Origin: Bacteroides timonensis
GTDB lineage: Bacteria > Bacteroidota > Bacteroidia > Bacteroidales > Bacteroidaceae
Direction: 5' to 3'
Length of the DNA: 64,000 nucleotides
Assembly (NCBI RefSeq): GCF_000513195.1
Contig: NZ_CBVI010000104.1
Coordinates: 1-64,000, forward strand
The position numbers and the translations under genes were made by a program. The notes beneath the pieces were generated by a model. The model was not told where the DNA came from. It was given only the letters and a program-made list of their open reading frames with translations, and ran no database searches. Numbering within the stretch: the stretch's first letter is position 1; the number at the start of each line of letters is the position of its first letter. This document shows positions 9,547 through 17,934 of the stretch, piece after piece.

Positions 9547-10223
9547 TATGAATTATGTGATGTTAGTATTAAAATTTGTTCAAGCACCTCTTCATTAATA
9601 TCTTTTGAAAAGAGCTCATGATTTTCTTTTATAACTTCAAGCGGTAACTCCCACCACCTGCTTTCCTTTAACCTTCTGCGAATTTCTTCGTCAAATCGCC
9701 AACCAAGATGCCTTGCTGGTACACCTGCAACAATTTCATAGTCATCCACGTCATGAGTCACTACACTTCCACTTCCTATCACAGAGCCACAACCTATTGA
9801 TAATCCTCTCATTACAGTTACTCCGACCCCCATCCACACATCATCTTTTATAATACATTTAGTTTCTAAATAATGTAAACGATCCCCTGTAAGATTATAA
9901 GTAGTACAAGCTTTCATATTATGATTCGGTCCTCCAATACTACAATCCCAAGAGATGGAACAGAACTTTCCAACCTCAGCATACATCACTTTAGTATTAA
10001 AGCCAATCTGAGATCCATCACCTATCTTACTATTGAGAATAAATGCATTACGATTAATAAGAGTATTATTTCCTAAAGAAGAGTCTTTCACATAAGCATA
10101 ATCTCCAATAGTAGAACGGTTAACCTCAGAATTTACGATACGAACAGACCTATAGACTGACACATTCTCAGAAGATTTTTCTACAAAATCATCATTGTGA
10201 GTTTCCAATACCTCTATATTCAT
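9546..10223 (-). CDS. Hexapeptide-repeat (left-handed beta-helix) acyltransferase
   Basis: 225 residues with repeated hexapeptides (IGDYAYVKDSSLGNNTLI, IGDGSQIGFNTKV) and the CatB/LacA-type tail IGCGSVIGSGSVVTHDV followed by VAGVPARHLGWRF. The likely catalytic histidine is in GGPNHNMK near residue 100. Such trimeric enzymes transfer an acetyl or other acyl group from CoA to an amino or hydroxyl group of a sugar. It is coupled on both sides by one-base TAATG overlaps with the PLP enzyme upstream and ATP-grasp copy 1 downstream, so it probably acylates the sugar or acid that the module makes. Confidence 0.82.
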   Translation of the reverse strand: MNIEVLETHNDDFVEKSSENVSVYRSVRIVNSEVNRSTIGDYAYVKDSSLGNNTLINRNAFILNSKIGDGSQIGFNTKVMYAEVGKFCSISWDCSIGGPNHNMKACTTYNLTGDRLHYLETKCIIKDDVWMGVGVTVMRGLSIGCGSVIGSGSVVTHDVDDYEIVAGVPARHLGWRFDEEIRRRLKESRWWELPLEVIKENHELFSKDINEEVLEQILILTSHNS

Positions 10224-11200
10224 TATCTTTTTACAATTTCAATTATTCTATTCATTTCCTCTTCTCCATACCTTTGGTCAACAGGAATAGGAACAATATG
10301 GTTACATAGAGCATATTCACAATCCATAGGAGAGCACCATTCCAATATATTTGGCCAATATTGTGCAACAAAAATGTTATTCTTCATGAGTCTTGACCGC
10401 AATGTTACATCATTTGTATAAAAAGGGTAAACCATCGGACAGGTAAAGGAATTTTCATCGCGTTTTTGAAGTAAGCGAACAAAACCATTTTTTGTTTCTA
10501 AATTAGAGTGTAAATAGCTATAATTCTTTTTCCTAACTTCAATTATCTGCTGGTAATCCAAAGAGTGAAGAATATTCTGAGTTAATTGGCTCATTTTCGC
10601 AAGTGGAAAGTCACGAAGGGCATTATCATTACTTTTGAATAACTCATAACCTTCTGTTACTTTTCCTTCGCCTCTCAATATTAAATGTGAACAATAACCA
10701 CTTGCATCATTTGATGAAAGTCTGCTTATATCTATCTTTAAAGGAGATACAGCAATGCCACCATCAGGTACTCCAACAAACTTTCTCGGACTATAAATCT
10801 GATGGCATCCCTCAAATTCCTGAGTAAAAAAAGCTTGTGCGTTATCAATTATTAATTTGTCCCCATAATAATTTGCCAGTATCAAAACATAACTATCCAT
10901 AACACCAAAATAATTGGTATATAACAGATATTCATCCGCTTTAAGTTCTGGCAATTTACCGATCTCCAAATCAAAATTAAGGTGATAAAATTCATAGACC
11001 ACACCTATTGCTTTCAATGCATCAGGTACTATGTCACATGTAAAGTAAGGAATCCACAACTTCGAAATTCTTCCTATGTTTTGAAGAATCAGTTGAAGTG
11101 CTCCATGTCCACTATTAACCAAAACTCCCTTATCGTGAGGAAATGCTATTTTAGTCATAGGAAACTCCCAAGAGAAATATCCGCCTATTGCTTTCATCAT
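10223..11200 (-). CDS. Divergent DegT/DnrJ/EryC1-like PLP-dependent enzyme
   Basis: About 325 residues, shorter than normal DegT aminotransferases (about 370). The PLP architecture is recognisable: NSGHGALQLILQ near residue 32 (phosphate-binding loop), IIDNAQAFF near residue 117 (ring-stacking aspartate) and SPRKFVGVPDGGIAV near residue 136, whose lysine is the probable Schiff-base residue. It probably aminates a keto sugar, but sequence divergence makes the substrate open. The start at 11200 is chosen because its ATG overlaps the stop of ATP-grasp copy 2 (ATGA), matching the rest of the module; an ATG at 11221 is also in frame. Confidence 0.72.
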   Translation of the reverse strand: MMKAIGGYFSWEFPMTKIAFPHDKGVLVNSGHGALQLILQNIGRISKLWIPYFTCDIVPDALKAIGVVYEFYHLNFDLEIGKLPELKADEYLLYTNYFGVMDSYVLILANYYGDKLIIDNAQAFFTQEFEGCHQIYSPRKFVGVPDGGIAVSPLKIDISRLSSNDASGYCSHLILRGEGKVTEGYELFKSNDNALRDFPLAKMSQLTQNILHSLDYQQIIEVRKKNYSYLHSNLETKNGFVRLLQKRDENSFTCPMVYPFYTNDVTLRSRLMKNNIFVAQYWPNILEWCSPMDCEYALCNHIVPIPVDQRYGEEEMNRIIEIVKR

Positions 11201-12402
11201 TTTACAATTACTTTCAACCATTCACGTTGTGTTACCAAAGCATGTTCCAGTTCATCCTGAGTATTAAACTTTAGAATTAGCATTCCAATCGCGTTATTGG
11301 CTCCTTCAAAACAGTCTACTTTATCTCCTACTTTTACCCATAAGTCTCTTTCAACAATCTCTGCCGTAAGTTCGTTAGATATCTCAAGCCTTTCAAAAGT
11401 TCCATTTTTATCAGCATGAAGCACAATCTCTGCCCAGTGTCCGTGATATGGCTTCTGTTCTATATTTTGTATCGCGTCGCCAACTGATGCACGAACAGCG
11501 GCCGTGATAAGGTCAACTCCAGTAGCGTAACGAATCATCTCAGAAAGACGGTTACCACCTCCACGAGGAGACACTTCCATTATATAGGTTTTGCCATTAA
11601 GGCCAACACGTGTTTCTATATTATACACTGAAGTATTCATTTTAAGAAGAACCAAAAGCCGCTGAAGCTCGGAAGACAATTCCAACTCTTGCTGCACATT
11701 CATTGTTGAAGGCCATGAATATGCAGCAGGGACAAACATACCCACTGCATTCTCATCAAAACGCTGAGCGGAAAATGATATAAACTTAAGTTCTCCATTT
11801 ACAGAAAAGCTATCACTATCTGAAGAACATCCTTTCTTCTCTATAAATTCTTCGACAATAATATTTCCCTTAATTGAATGTTCAAAAGCATACAATAAAG
11901 CAGGCATCAACTCATTTTCGCTGTCCACACGAGTCACTCCTTTAGAACCGGCGGAATCTGTCGGTTTCACAATCAATGGATAAAAATATTTCTTTTTATT
12001 GTCCCAAGCTTCATCTAAAGAAGAGAACCCGAAAGCCCAAGGCACATTAAAGCCATTTTCAAATAGAAAGGCTCTGAACTTATCCTTATTCTGAAGTATC
12101 TCTACTGATTCAGTTGGACCGAATGAAGGAAGTCCCATATGGTTTTGAACATATGAAGCTGCCACAACTCCAGGATCGACTCCAAATGACATAATTCCAT
12201 CTATTTCTTTCTCACAGGCAACTTCCAAGACGGCTTCCTTATCAATAATACTAACATTTATATACTCATCACTATACTTATGGGCTATGTTATCAGGAAA
12301 GTAATCTGCTGTTATCACATAATAGCCTTGATTGTGAGCCGCCTCAATAACGGGAAGGAGATAACGAATACCTCCCAAGAGCATTAATTTTTTTTGCTTC
12401 AT
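11197..12402 (-). CDS. ATP-grasp ligase (module copy 2)
   Basis: 401-residue ATP-grasp protein, only distantly similar to copy 1. It has an N-terminal Rossmann-like domain (KKLMLLGGIRYLLPVIEAA), the ATP loop YPLIVKPTDSAGSKGVTRV near residue 140, IIVEEFIEKKGCSSDSDSF, and the metal-binding IMEVSPRGGGNRLSEMI near residue 277, canonical for carbamoyl-phosphate-synthetase-like amide ligases. The C-terminal 100 residues look like a biotin-carboxylase-C-type cap. It starts the five-gene coupled block and overlaps the PLP enzyme gene by four bases. It probably forms an amide on a sugar-linked amine; substrate unknown. Confidence 0.84.
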   Translation of the reverse strand: MKQKKLMLLGGIRYLLPVIEAAHNQGYYVITADYFPDNIAHKYSDEYINVSIIDKEAVLEVACEKEIDGIMSFGVDPGVVAASYVQNHMGLPSFGPTESVEILQNKDKFRAFLFENGFNVPWAFGFSSLDEAWDNKKKYFYPLIVKPTDSAGSKGVTRVDSENELMPALLYAFEHSIKGNIIVEEFIEKKGCSSDSDSFSVNGELKFISFSAQRFDENAVGMFVPAAYSWPSTMNVQQELELSSELQRLLVLLKMNTSVYNIETRVGLNGKTYIMEVSPRGGGNRLSEMIRYATGVDLITAAVRASVGDAIQNIEQKPYHGHWAEIVLHADKNGTFERLEISNELTAEIVERDLWVKVGDKVDCFEGANNAIGMLILKFNTQDELEHALVTQREWLKVIVK

Positions 12403-12532
12403 CTTCTTTACATTTGTACTCTAAAATACACTCTCATTTCAGACACTTTTGCAAAGTTCTAAAACGCAAAATATCCAAACATGAAAATTTATCAACTATT
12501 GGCATAATGGTAATCCTGACATTAGAAATTCA

Positions 12533-13642
12533 TCATATAATAGAACTTATAACTCTATCCACATCTTCTTCAGCCAAAGCATGGTGCATTGGCAAACAAA
12601 TTACACTATCTGCTATTTTATGAGCTTCCTTTAAATTATCCGGCCTTGCACTATCCAATCCACGATAAGTAGAAAATTCACTAATCAATGGATAGAAATA
12701 ACGTCTACCTAATACATTGTTTTCTTTCATCTTATAGTAGAGTTCATCACGCGTCATACAATATTTTTCAGCATCAATAAAGACTGGGAAATAAGAGTAG
12801 TTATGACGCACCCCAGGCGTATCTTCCATAAAGGTTATTCCATCTACATAGCGAAGAGCATTCCGATAAATATCAGCTACTTGTTTCCTAGCAGCAATGG
12901 CAGCATCCACCTGTTTCAAGTTAAGTAAACCGTAAGCAGAACGTATCTCATCCATCTTACTATTGATACCGGGTGCCACTACCTCTGTTTCTCCTGCAAA
13001 ACCAAAATTCTTTAAATAATCTATACGCTTTTTAGTCTGTTCATCCTTTACCACCAAAGCACCGCCTTCGATGGTGTTAAAAACTTTAGTAGCATGAAAG
13101 CTCAAAGTAGACATATTACCTGCATTCAGAACAGACTCACCATTTATCTCCACACCAAAAGCATGGGCAGCATCATAGATTACCATTAATCCGTATTTGT
13201 CTGCTATCTCCTGAATACGTTTCATATCGCAAGGTTTACCGTACACATGAACTGGCATGATAGCAGTAGTCTTGGGAGTGATGGCCGCTTCTATCTTATC
13301 AGGATCAATATTGCCTGTCAATGGCTCAACATCTACAAACACAGGCTTGATACCATTCCACCACAGGGAATGTGTGGTAGCAACAAAGCTGTAAGGTGTA
13401 GTAATCACCTCGCCAGTTATGCGAAGTGCCTGCAAGGCGGTTATTAAGGGAAGAGTACCGTTTGTAAACAAACTTATGTAAGGTACTTTCAAATACTCAC
13501 AAAGAGCTTTTTCCAATTCTTGATGATAGTGTCCATTATTGGTTATCCATTTGCGATCCCAAATGTCTTTTAGCAAGTCATTGAAGTCATCTAAATTGGG
13601 TAATAACGGAGAAGTCACCGTTATTAATTCTTTCAATTTCAT
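12533..13642 (-). CDS. DegT/DnrJ/EryC1/StrS sugar aminotransferase
   Basis: 369-residue PLP-dependent aminotransferase of full family length that makes a nucleotide-linked amino sugar from a keto sugar using glutamate. Motifs: TNGTLPLITALQAL near residue 60, VIYDAAHAFGVEI near residue 154 (PLP-ring aspartate) and SFHATKVFNTIEGGALV near residue 182 with the Schiff-base lysine. It lies 130 bases upstream of the coupled module and 23 bases after the flippase. Which keto sugar is used cannot be told because no dehydratase gene lies in the window. Confidence 0.88.
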   Translation of the reverse strand: MKLKELITVTSPLLPNLDDFNDLLKDIWDRKWITNNGHYHQELEKALCEYLKVPYISLFTNGTLPLITALQALRITGEVITTPYSFVATTHSLWWNGIKPVFVDVEPLTGNIDPDKIEAAITPKTTAIMPVHVYGKPCDMKRIQEIADKYGLMVIYDAAHAFGVEINGESVLNAGNMSTLSFHATKVFNTIEGGALVVKDEQTKKRIDYLKNFGFAGETEVVAPGINSKMDEIRSAYGLLNLKQVDAAIAARKQVADIYRNALRYVDGITFMEDTPGVRHNYSYFPVFIDAEKYCMTRDELYYKMKENNVLGRRYFYPLISEFSTYRGLDSARPDNLKEAHKIADSVICLPMHHALAEEDVDRVISSII

Positions 13643-13665
13643 CTTTATATATTTTATACGATTTT

Positions 13666-15099
13666 CTACTTTCTGCGAAGAATAGAAACCAATTCATTCA
13701 ATTCTGGAAACCTGAACAGAAAAGAAAGGGTCAAATAATAGATGACACCCACCAATACACCGACAATCAATTGAAGAATGATTCCAGAAATGAGAGATAG
13801 TGTAAAATAAACCACTAACCACATAGTGAGGGAGAGTAGTAAAGTAGGCAACAAATCACACATCTGTCGGAAAAAACCCACCTGTATCAATTTTCCCGTA
13901 TAATGGGTATTAATGACCAAAGCTATTAAAGAGGAGAATATCTGTCCTATGCACATGGCACTCAGTCCTATAGGAATCGTGATACAAAGCACAACCAAAG
14001 CTATCATCCTCTTAATGATCTCCAATTTCAAAAACAGGTCAGAGCGTCCTTTTACCTGTAATAGATTCAGGTTAATGGCATGAATGGGATACCACATCAT
14101 AGCAAAGCAAATAATTTGTAATAGTGTGGCGGCAAACAGCCACTGCTCTTTCAGTAATAATAAAATTAAAGGCTGAGCCACAGCAGACAGTCCTATCAGT
14201 AACGGGAATATCAAAAAGGCAGACAATCGGAGGAAACGCCGATAAATCTGTGCCAAATGTCCATTATCGTTCTGTATCTGACAAAGTGTGGGATAGGTAA
14301 CCCGTTGCATGATGCCCGTCAAGTTCGACGATGGGAAATCTGCAAATTGTTGTGCACGCGTGTAATACCCCAAAGCAGAAGCTGTAAAAAATTTGCCAAT
14401 CACCAGTTGGTATATGTTCCGATAAATAACATCCAGCAATCCTGAAGCCATCAGTTTGGAACCAAAAGCAAACAGTTCACTAAAAGAGTGCCACGAATAC
14501 TTCCATTGAGGACGCCAATGCGTAAGCAGCCAAAGTAACAATGTGTTCAGACCCAAGTTTACCAATTGCTGGATAGCAATTGACCAATAACTGAAACCGT
14601 AGTAAGCCATACTAATACCCACAATACCTGACACAATAGCAGCTACCAAGCTGGCTTTCGCTTGTGTCTTGAAATCAAGGTTGACCGTAAGCAAAGCACG
14701 TTGCACTACCGCCAAAGAATTGAACACCACATTTAGGCAGACAACACGCATCAAGACTGTCAGTTCAGGACTGTCATAAAAATCTGCTATCCACGGAGCA
14801 ACAGTAAATAGAAGTAGATAAAGTAATACACCCACAGCAATATTAAAATAAAATACAGTGGAGTTATCAACCTCTGTTCGGTTCTGCTTGCGGATCAAAG
14901 CCTGTGAGAAACCACTGTCGACCAATGATTGAGCAACAGCAATAAAGACAATCAACATGCCCACCAATCCATAGTCTTTCGGAGTTAATAAACGAGCCAT
15001 GATAATCATGACTAAAAATAGAACACCTTGAACAGAAAAGCGCTCTATGCTACTCCAAACTATACCTTTAATGAGCTTATGCTTTAAGGATTCAGACAT
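13666..15099 (-). CDS. wzx: Lipid-linked repeat-unit flippase, Wzx/MOP family (PST type)
   Basis: 477-residue membrane protein with 12-14 hydrophobic segments. The N terminus (KGIVWSSIERFSVQGVLFL, ARLLTPKDYGLVGM) is typical of the polysaccharide-specific transport branch related to WzxC. It flips undecaprenyl-linked repeat units to the periplasm, where Wzy polymerises them. It lies 12 bases downstream of the initiating sugar transferase gene. Confidence 0.88.
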   Translation of the reverse strand: MSESLKHKLIKGIVWSSIERFSVQGVLFLVMIIMARLLTPKDYGLVGMLIVFIAVAQSLVDSGFSQALIRKQNRTEVDNSTVFYFNIAVGVLLYLLLFTVAPWIADFYDSPELTVLMRVVCLNVVFNSLAVVQRALLTVNLDFKTQAKASLVAAIVSGIVGISMAYYGFSYWSIAIQQLVNLGLNTLLLWLLTHWRPQWKYSWHSFSELFAFGSKLMASGLLDVIYRNIYQLVIGKFFTASALGYYTRAQQFADFPSSNLTGIMQRVTYPTLCQIQNDNGHLAQIYRRFLRLSAFLIFPLLIGLSAVAQPLILLLLKEQWLFAATLLQIICFAMMWYPIHAINLNLLQVKGRSDLFLKLEIIKRMIALVVLCITIPIGLSAMCIGQIFSSLIALVINTHYTGKLIQVGFFRQMCDLLPTLLLSLTMWLVVYFTLSLISGIILQLIVGVLVGVIYYLTLSFLFRFPELNELVSILRRK

Positions 15100-15111
15100 G
15101 AGAAGTGTCTA

Positions 15112-15747
15112 TTAAAATTTCTTTCCAAACACAATATTCATGAACGTCATAAACAATATCTTAAAATCAAAAAACCATGAACGACGTTCTAAATAAAACA
15201 AATCATACCGTAATCTACGCAACATTTTCTCCATTGTATCCGTATATCCATTATACAAAGTAGCATATGAAGTAACTCCCGGACGGATCTGAAACAAATA
15301 ACGATAACGAGGATCATGTTCCATAATTTGATCTATATAAAACTTCCGTTCCGGGCGAGGACCGATAAAAGCCATATCACCACGGAAGACATTCCAAAGT
15401 TGAGGAAGTTCATCTAAATGGTGTTCACGAAGAAATTTACCGATTTTGGTCAACCGTTCATCTCTACCACCAGCATAAAGTGCCGGACCGTACTTTTCGG
15501 CATCCAACCTCATACTGCGGAATTTGTAAATATAGAAGGGACGCCCAAAACGTCCGATACGTTCCTGTTTGAATATGGCAGAACCGCCATCTTCATGCTT
15601 CACCGCAAGATAACAAATCAAAAATAAAGGCGAAAAAATAATAAGACCTATAAAAGCCAGTAAACAATCGCCAATGCGTTTTACACTACGTTCAAAATCA
15701 TTCATTCCATCAGGAATGAAATGATCGTCTTGTTCCATAGATTCCAT
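15112..15747 (-). CDS. Initiating undecaprenyl-phosphate sugar phosphotransferase (bacterial sugar transferase family)
   Basis: 211-residue polyprenyl-phosphate hexose-1-phosphate transferase, the short PglC-like form without the long WbaP membrane domain. One membrane segment (IGDCLLAFIGLIIFSPLFLI) is followed by FKQERIGRFGRPF, YKFRSM, HHLDELPQLWNVFRGDM with the catalytic Asp-Glu pair, FIGPRPE and RPGVTSYATL. It transfers a sugar-1-phosphate to undecaprenyl phosphate, the first committed step of the repeat unit. It sits right after upxZ. Confidence 0.92.
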   Translation of the reverse strand: MESMEQDDHFIPDGMNDFERSVKRIGDCLLAFIGLIIFSPLFLICYLAVKHEDGGSAIFKQERIGRFGRPFYIYKFRSMRLDAEKYGPALYAGGRDERLTKIGKFLREHHLDELPQLWNVFRGDMAFIGPRPERKFYIDQIMEHDPRYRYLFQIRPGVTSYATLYNGYTDTMEKMLRRLRYDLFYLERRSWFFDFKILFMTFMNIVFGKKF

Positions 15748-15765
15748 ACGGCATAATTAATTTTA

Positions 15766-16248
15766 TCATTGCAAAACTTCAAAAGGATATTGATTTTCTT
15801 CAATATTCTTTAGTTCTTCCATAGTTTCCATTTGTTCGGAAGTCAAAGTTCCCTTATCCCACTGATCAATAATGAAATGAGCATCTTGAAGCAAACTCTC
15901 TTCATAAATTTCGCCATAACAGTAAGTCAGCAAACGAACTTTAAGTAAGGAAGCTGGAAGCTGTTCCAAGATATTATAAGCACGATCTAAAACTGACTGC
16001 TTTTTTTGTTCTTTATCCCCATAATCGTAGATTGTAGCATTGTAACCCATCAAAAGAGCCAAACACAAATTGGCTTCTTCTTCGATATCGGAACTCTTAG
16101 AGGAAAAAAGAGAATTGGATTTAACGAGAACTTCCTTATTCAAACGACAAAAAGTGTCGGAATATATAGGTTCTCCGTCCATGCCAAGATACATCAGCTC
16201 ATGAGCAGCACGTTGAAGCTCAAGAGCACAAGAAAGTAAAGAATTCAT
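15766..16248 (-). CDS. upxZ: UpxZ-family inhibitor of heterologous UpxY antiterminators
   Basis: 160-residue acidic soluble protein with the UpxZ pattern (LQRAAHELMYLGMDGEPIYS, then DTFCRLNKEVL) and located directly after upxY as in Bacteroides capsule operons. In B. fragilis, UpxZ proteins block the UpxY antiterminators of other capsule loci, so that one capsule predominates; the same role is inferred here. It is 33 bases from upxY and 18 bases from the sugar transferase. Confidence 0.88.
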   Translation of the reverse strand: MNSLLSCALELQRAAHELMYLGMDGEPIYSDTFCRLNKEVLVKSNSLFSSKSSDIEEEANLCLALLMGYNATIYDYGDKEQKKQSVLDRAYNILEQLPASLLKVRLLTYCYGEIYEESLLQDAHFIIDQWDKGTLTSEQMETMEELKNIEENQYPFEVLQ

Positions 16249-16281
16249 TTGGTATATGATTAAAATATAATTGAGAAAGTG

Positions 16282-16815
16282 TTACTCTATTATTTTCAAA
16301 TAGGATTTGGGTACTTTGACACTCGCAACTAAAACGCCTTTGATACGAATAACAACATAGGTTTTATTCGCCTCTGTAGCAATCTCACCTTCAATGCCGC
16401 TAAAATCCCCCTTGATGACCTTCACTTTATTCCCTATAGCAAAGGGTTCGCTATCAAAACTAATCCCATCAGGATTCAAGTCCATAACAACCATGAAGTC
16501 TTTCATTTGTTTATTAGGAACCACCAACATAGAATGAGTGGAAAGATCCTTCATATAGAATAACTGGACATTATAAACATTGGATATGTCGCAAGCTGCT
16601 TGTTTAGTAGCATGAATGAAGATTAAATTCCGAATAACAGGAACCTCACTACGTTTACGGCGATACTTCAACTGTGATATCACAATTCGCGTGGGAAGAT
16701 AATAATCAATATCCAGATTCTCTTCGGACTTAAGTTTATCTAAGGATTTTCGGATAGCAAACTCTTGCTTGTCACGAGTGCGGGCAGCAAACCAATATTT
16801 TTGATTTTCAATCAC
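16282..16815 (-). CDS. upxY: UpxY-family (NusG-like) transcription antiterminator of the capsule operon
   Basis: NusG/RfaH-like protein that lets RNA polymerase read through the operon leader. The core runs from KYWFAARTRDKQEFAIRK (NGN domain) to a C-terminal KOW domain (GNKVKVIKGDFSGIEGE). An open frame extends upstream to an ATG at 16992, but that extension crosses the left arm of the invertible segment (16966-16982). The expected transcription start after inversion falls within that arm, so the extension is probably untranslated leader. The GTG at 16815 gives 177 residues, the normal UpxY length; TTG at 16821 is the alternative. No Shine-Dalgarno helps decide, as is usual in Bacteroides. 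Confidence 0.88.
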   Translation of the reverse strand: MIENQKYWFAARTRDKQEFAIRKSLDKLKSEENLDIDYYLPTRIVISQLKYRRKRSEVPVIRNLIFIHATKQAACDISNVYNVQLFYMKDLSTHSMLVVPNKQMKDFMVVMDLNPDGISFDSEPFAIGNKVKVIKGDFSGIEGEIATEANKTYVVIRIKGVLVASVKVPKSYLKIIE

Positions 16816-16965
16816 TTGCAAAAAGAGAATCGAGGATTTTACTATAGTTTCGGATGCGCTTCGCGGTTTGAACGAGACATATTCTCTTTCAAACCGTAGC
16901 AAATAGATATTTCGACTTAATGCGTTATAAACGAATATATTAAATTCAAAAAAGCGTCTTTTAAT

Positions 16966-17172
16966 CGTTCGTTTAATGGGCAACATTATCATGCCTTTAA
17001 AATGAAGTTTGAAGGTATAAAAATGAGAGGATATTAAATATATATATCATTAGTATTATCGTATTGATTATTAGTAATATAAGTAACAAAATCCGAAATA
17101 ATAGAAATATTTTTATTAAACATCTTGCACGTTCAAAAAATACCTCTTATCTTTGTGCCCATTAAACGAACG
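16966..17172. repeat. Invertible promoter segment (inverton) of the capsule operon
   Basis: Two perfect 17-bp inverted repeats, CGTTCGTTTAATGGGCA at 16966-16982 and its exact reverse complement at 17156-17172, bound a 173-bp AT-rich segment. The segment holds a good Bacteroides promoter at its right end. Invertible promoters of this design control most B. fragilis capsules through site-specific recombinases such as Mpi. The arm sequence AAACGAACGT (17165-17174) resembles the B. fragilis repeat core as I remember it. No recombinase gene lies in the window, so it must act from elsewhere. As sequenced, the promoter faces right, away from upxY. Confidence 0.85.
17125..17155 (+). promoter_or_regulatory. 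Promoter inside the invertible segment, currently pointing away from upxY
   Basis: A -33 element TTG (17125-17127) and a -7 element TATCTTTG (17148-17155) are separated by 20 bp, matching the Bacteroides consensus. The -7 ends one base before the right repeat arm. After inversion the same promoter would face left, with transcription starting inside the left arm and a leader of roughly 160 bases before upxY. No TAnnTTTG was found on the minus strand inside the segment. Confidence 0.8.
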
Positions 17173-17292
17173 TTTTCTGGACACCCCCTATTTTTCGCTA
17201 TACCATTCTAATTTACTGCATATTACATCTGTTCGAAAAGTATTTATTTCATTTTATTGTCTCTCCTCTATTCTGCACATCAACAATCCTTT

Positions 17293-17300
17293 TATCTTTG
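17293..17300 (+). promoter_or_regulatory. -7 element of a fixed promoter for the rightward genes
   Basis: TATCTTTG followed by CGCCCC, almost the same text as the inverton promoter (TATCTTTG-TGCCC). The -33 side is weaker (CTGCAC at 17273). It lies outside the invertible segment and 48 bases before the ATG at 17348, so the rightward genes probably do not depend on the orientation of the switch. Confidence 0.55.
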
Positions 17301-17347
17301 CGCCCCTATTTACAAATTAACTGTTTTTAATTAAATAATTTTTCAAA

Positions 17348-17766
17348 ATGAGTAATTCAAAAAAAACGCTGCTAAAAGCGAAGAAACAGGGTTAGTAAAA
17401 CCAAGTGAACAAAACAGACAATCCTCTGAACAAGCGGAAAATAAACCACACAGAGGCCGTCCTAAGGGTAAAAAAGTTAAAGGAATTAACAATAATCAGG
17501 AAAGCATGCTGGGAAATCTTTTGGATGAATACATCGAAGGTAATTTCTACGTTGGAAACAATGAAAAGATTCCACCCGAAAAACTCGAATTGGCCCCGCT
17601 TATAGAGCGCATAGCGGAAACCAAACTCTTCCTAAATAATGACGGAATCCCTATGTCAAAGAGTACTTTAACCAAAATGGCAGAAAAAATGTGGCAAAAG
17701 GATAAAAGAGTACGACACAATGAAAAGCATAAGGAGAAATCACCCTACAGAAAAGACAGAAATTAA
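17348..17766 (+). pseudogene. AT-hook-like basic protein gene with a -1 frameshift at an A8 tract (possibly recoded or phase-variable)
   Basis: From ATG 17348 the frame stops after 15 codons (MSNSKKTLLKAKKQG). One base back, the frame is open through to 17766 and protein-like: a serine/glutamate-rich linker, RGRPKGKKVKG (AT-hook-like basic patch), then a helical C-terminal domain from MLGNLLDEYIEGNFYVG to a very basic tail. The break lies at eight A residues, 17359-17366. One more A, or a -1 slip on A-AAA-AAA at 17359-17365, restores a 139-residue protein. It could be phase variation, ribosomal or transcriptional slippage, a dead gene or a sequencing error. It diverges from the capsule operon and has its own promoter and terminator. 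Confidence 0.6.
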
Positions 17767-17836
17767 AAAGATACTGTCAAAACAGCAAGACCTACCTTTG
17801 CCCTCACGTTAACAAGACCAAGTCAGACCTCAATGA

Positions 17837-17874
17837 GATGCCGCTTCCTCTTATGCGAAGCGACATCTTTTTTT
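17837..17874 (+). terminator. Rho-independent terminator after the frameshifted gene
   Basis: Stem 17837-17847 pairs with 17857-17867 (11 bp, one mismatch) around a 9-base loop and is followed by seven T residues, a classic intrinsic terminator on the plus strand. It closes the unit that begins at 17348. Confidence 0.85.
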
Positions 17875-17934
17875 ATGCTATGGCATGAGCTCGAAAACGT
17901 AACCAACATTATTATTAATTAAATATATCGTAAG

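Noticed and set aside
16816..16992. N-terminal extension of UpxY to ATG 16992
   Set aside because: It would cross the invertible-segment arm and lie upstream of the ON transcription start; the family length fits the later start.
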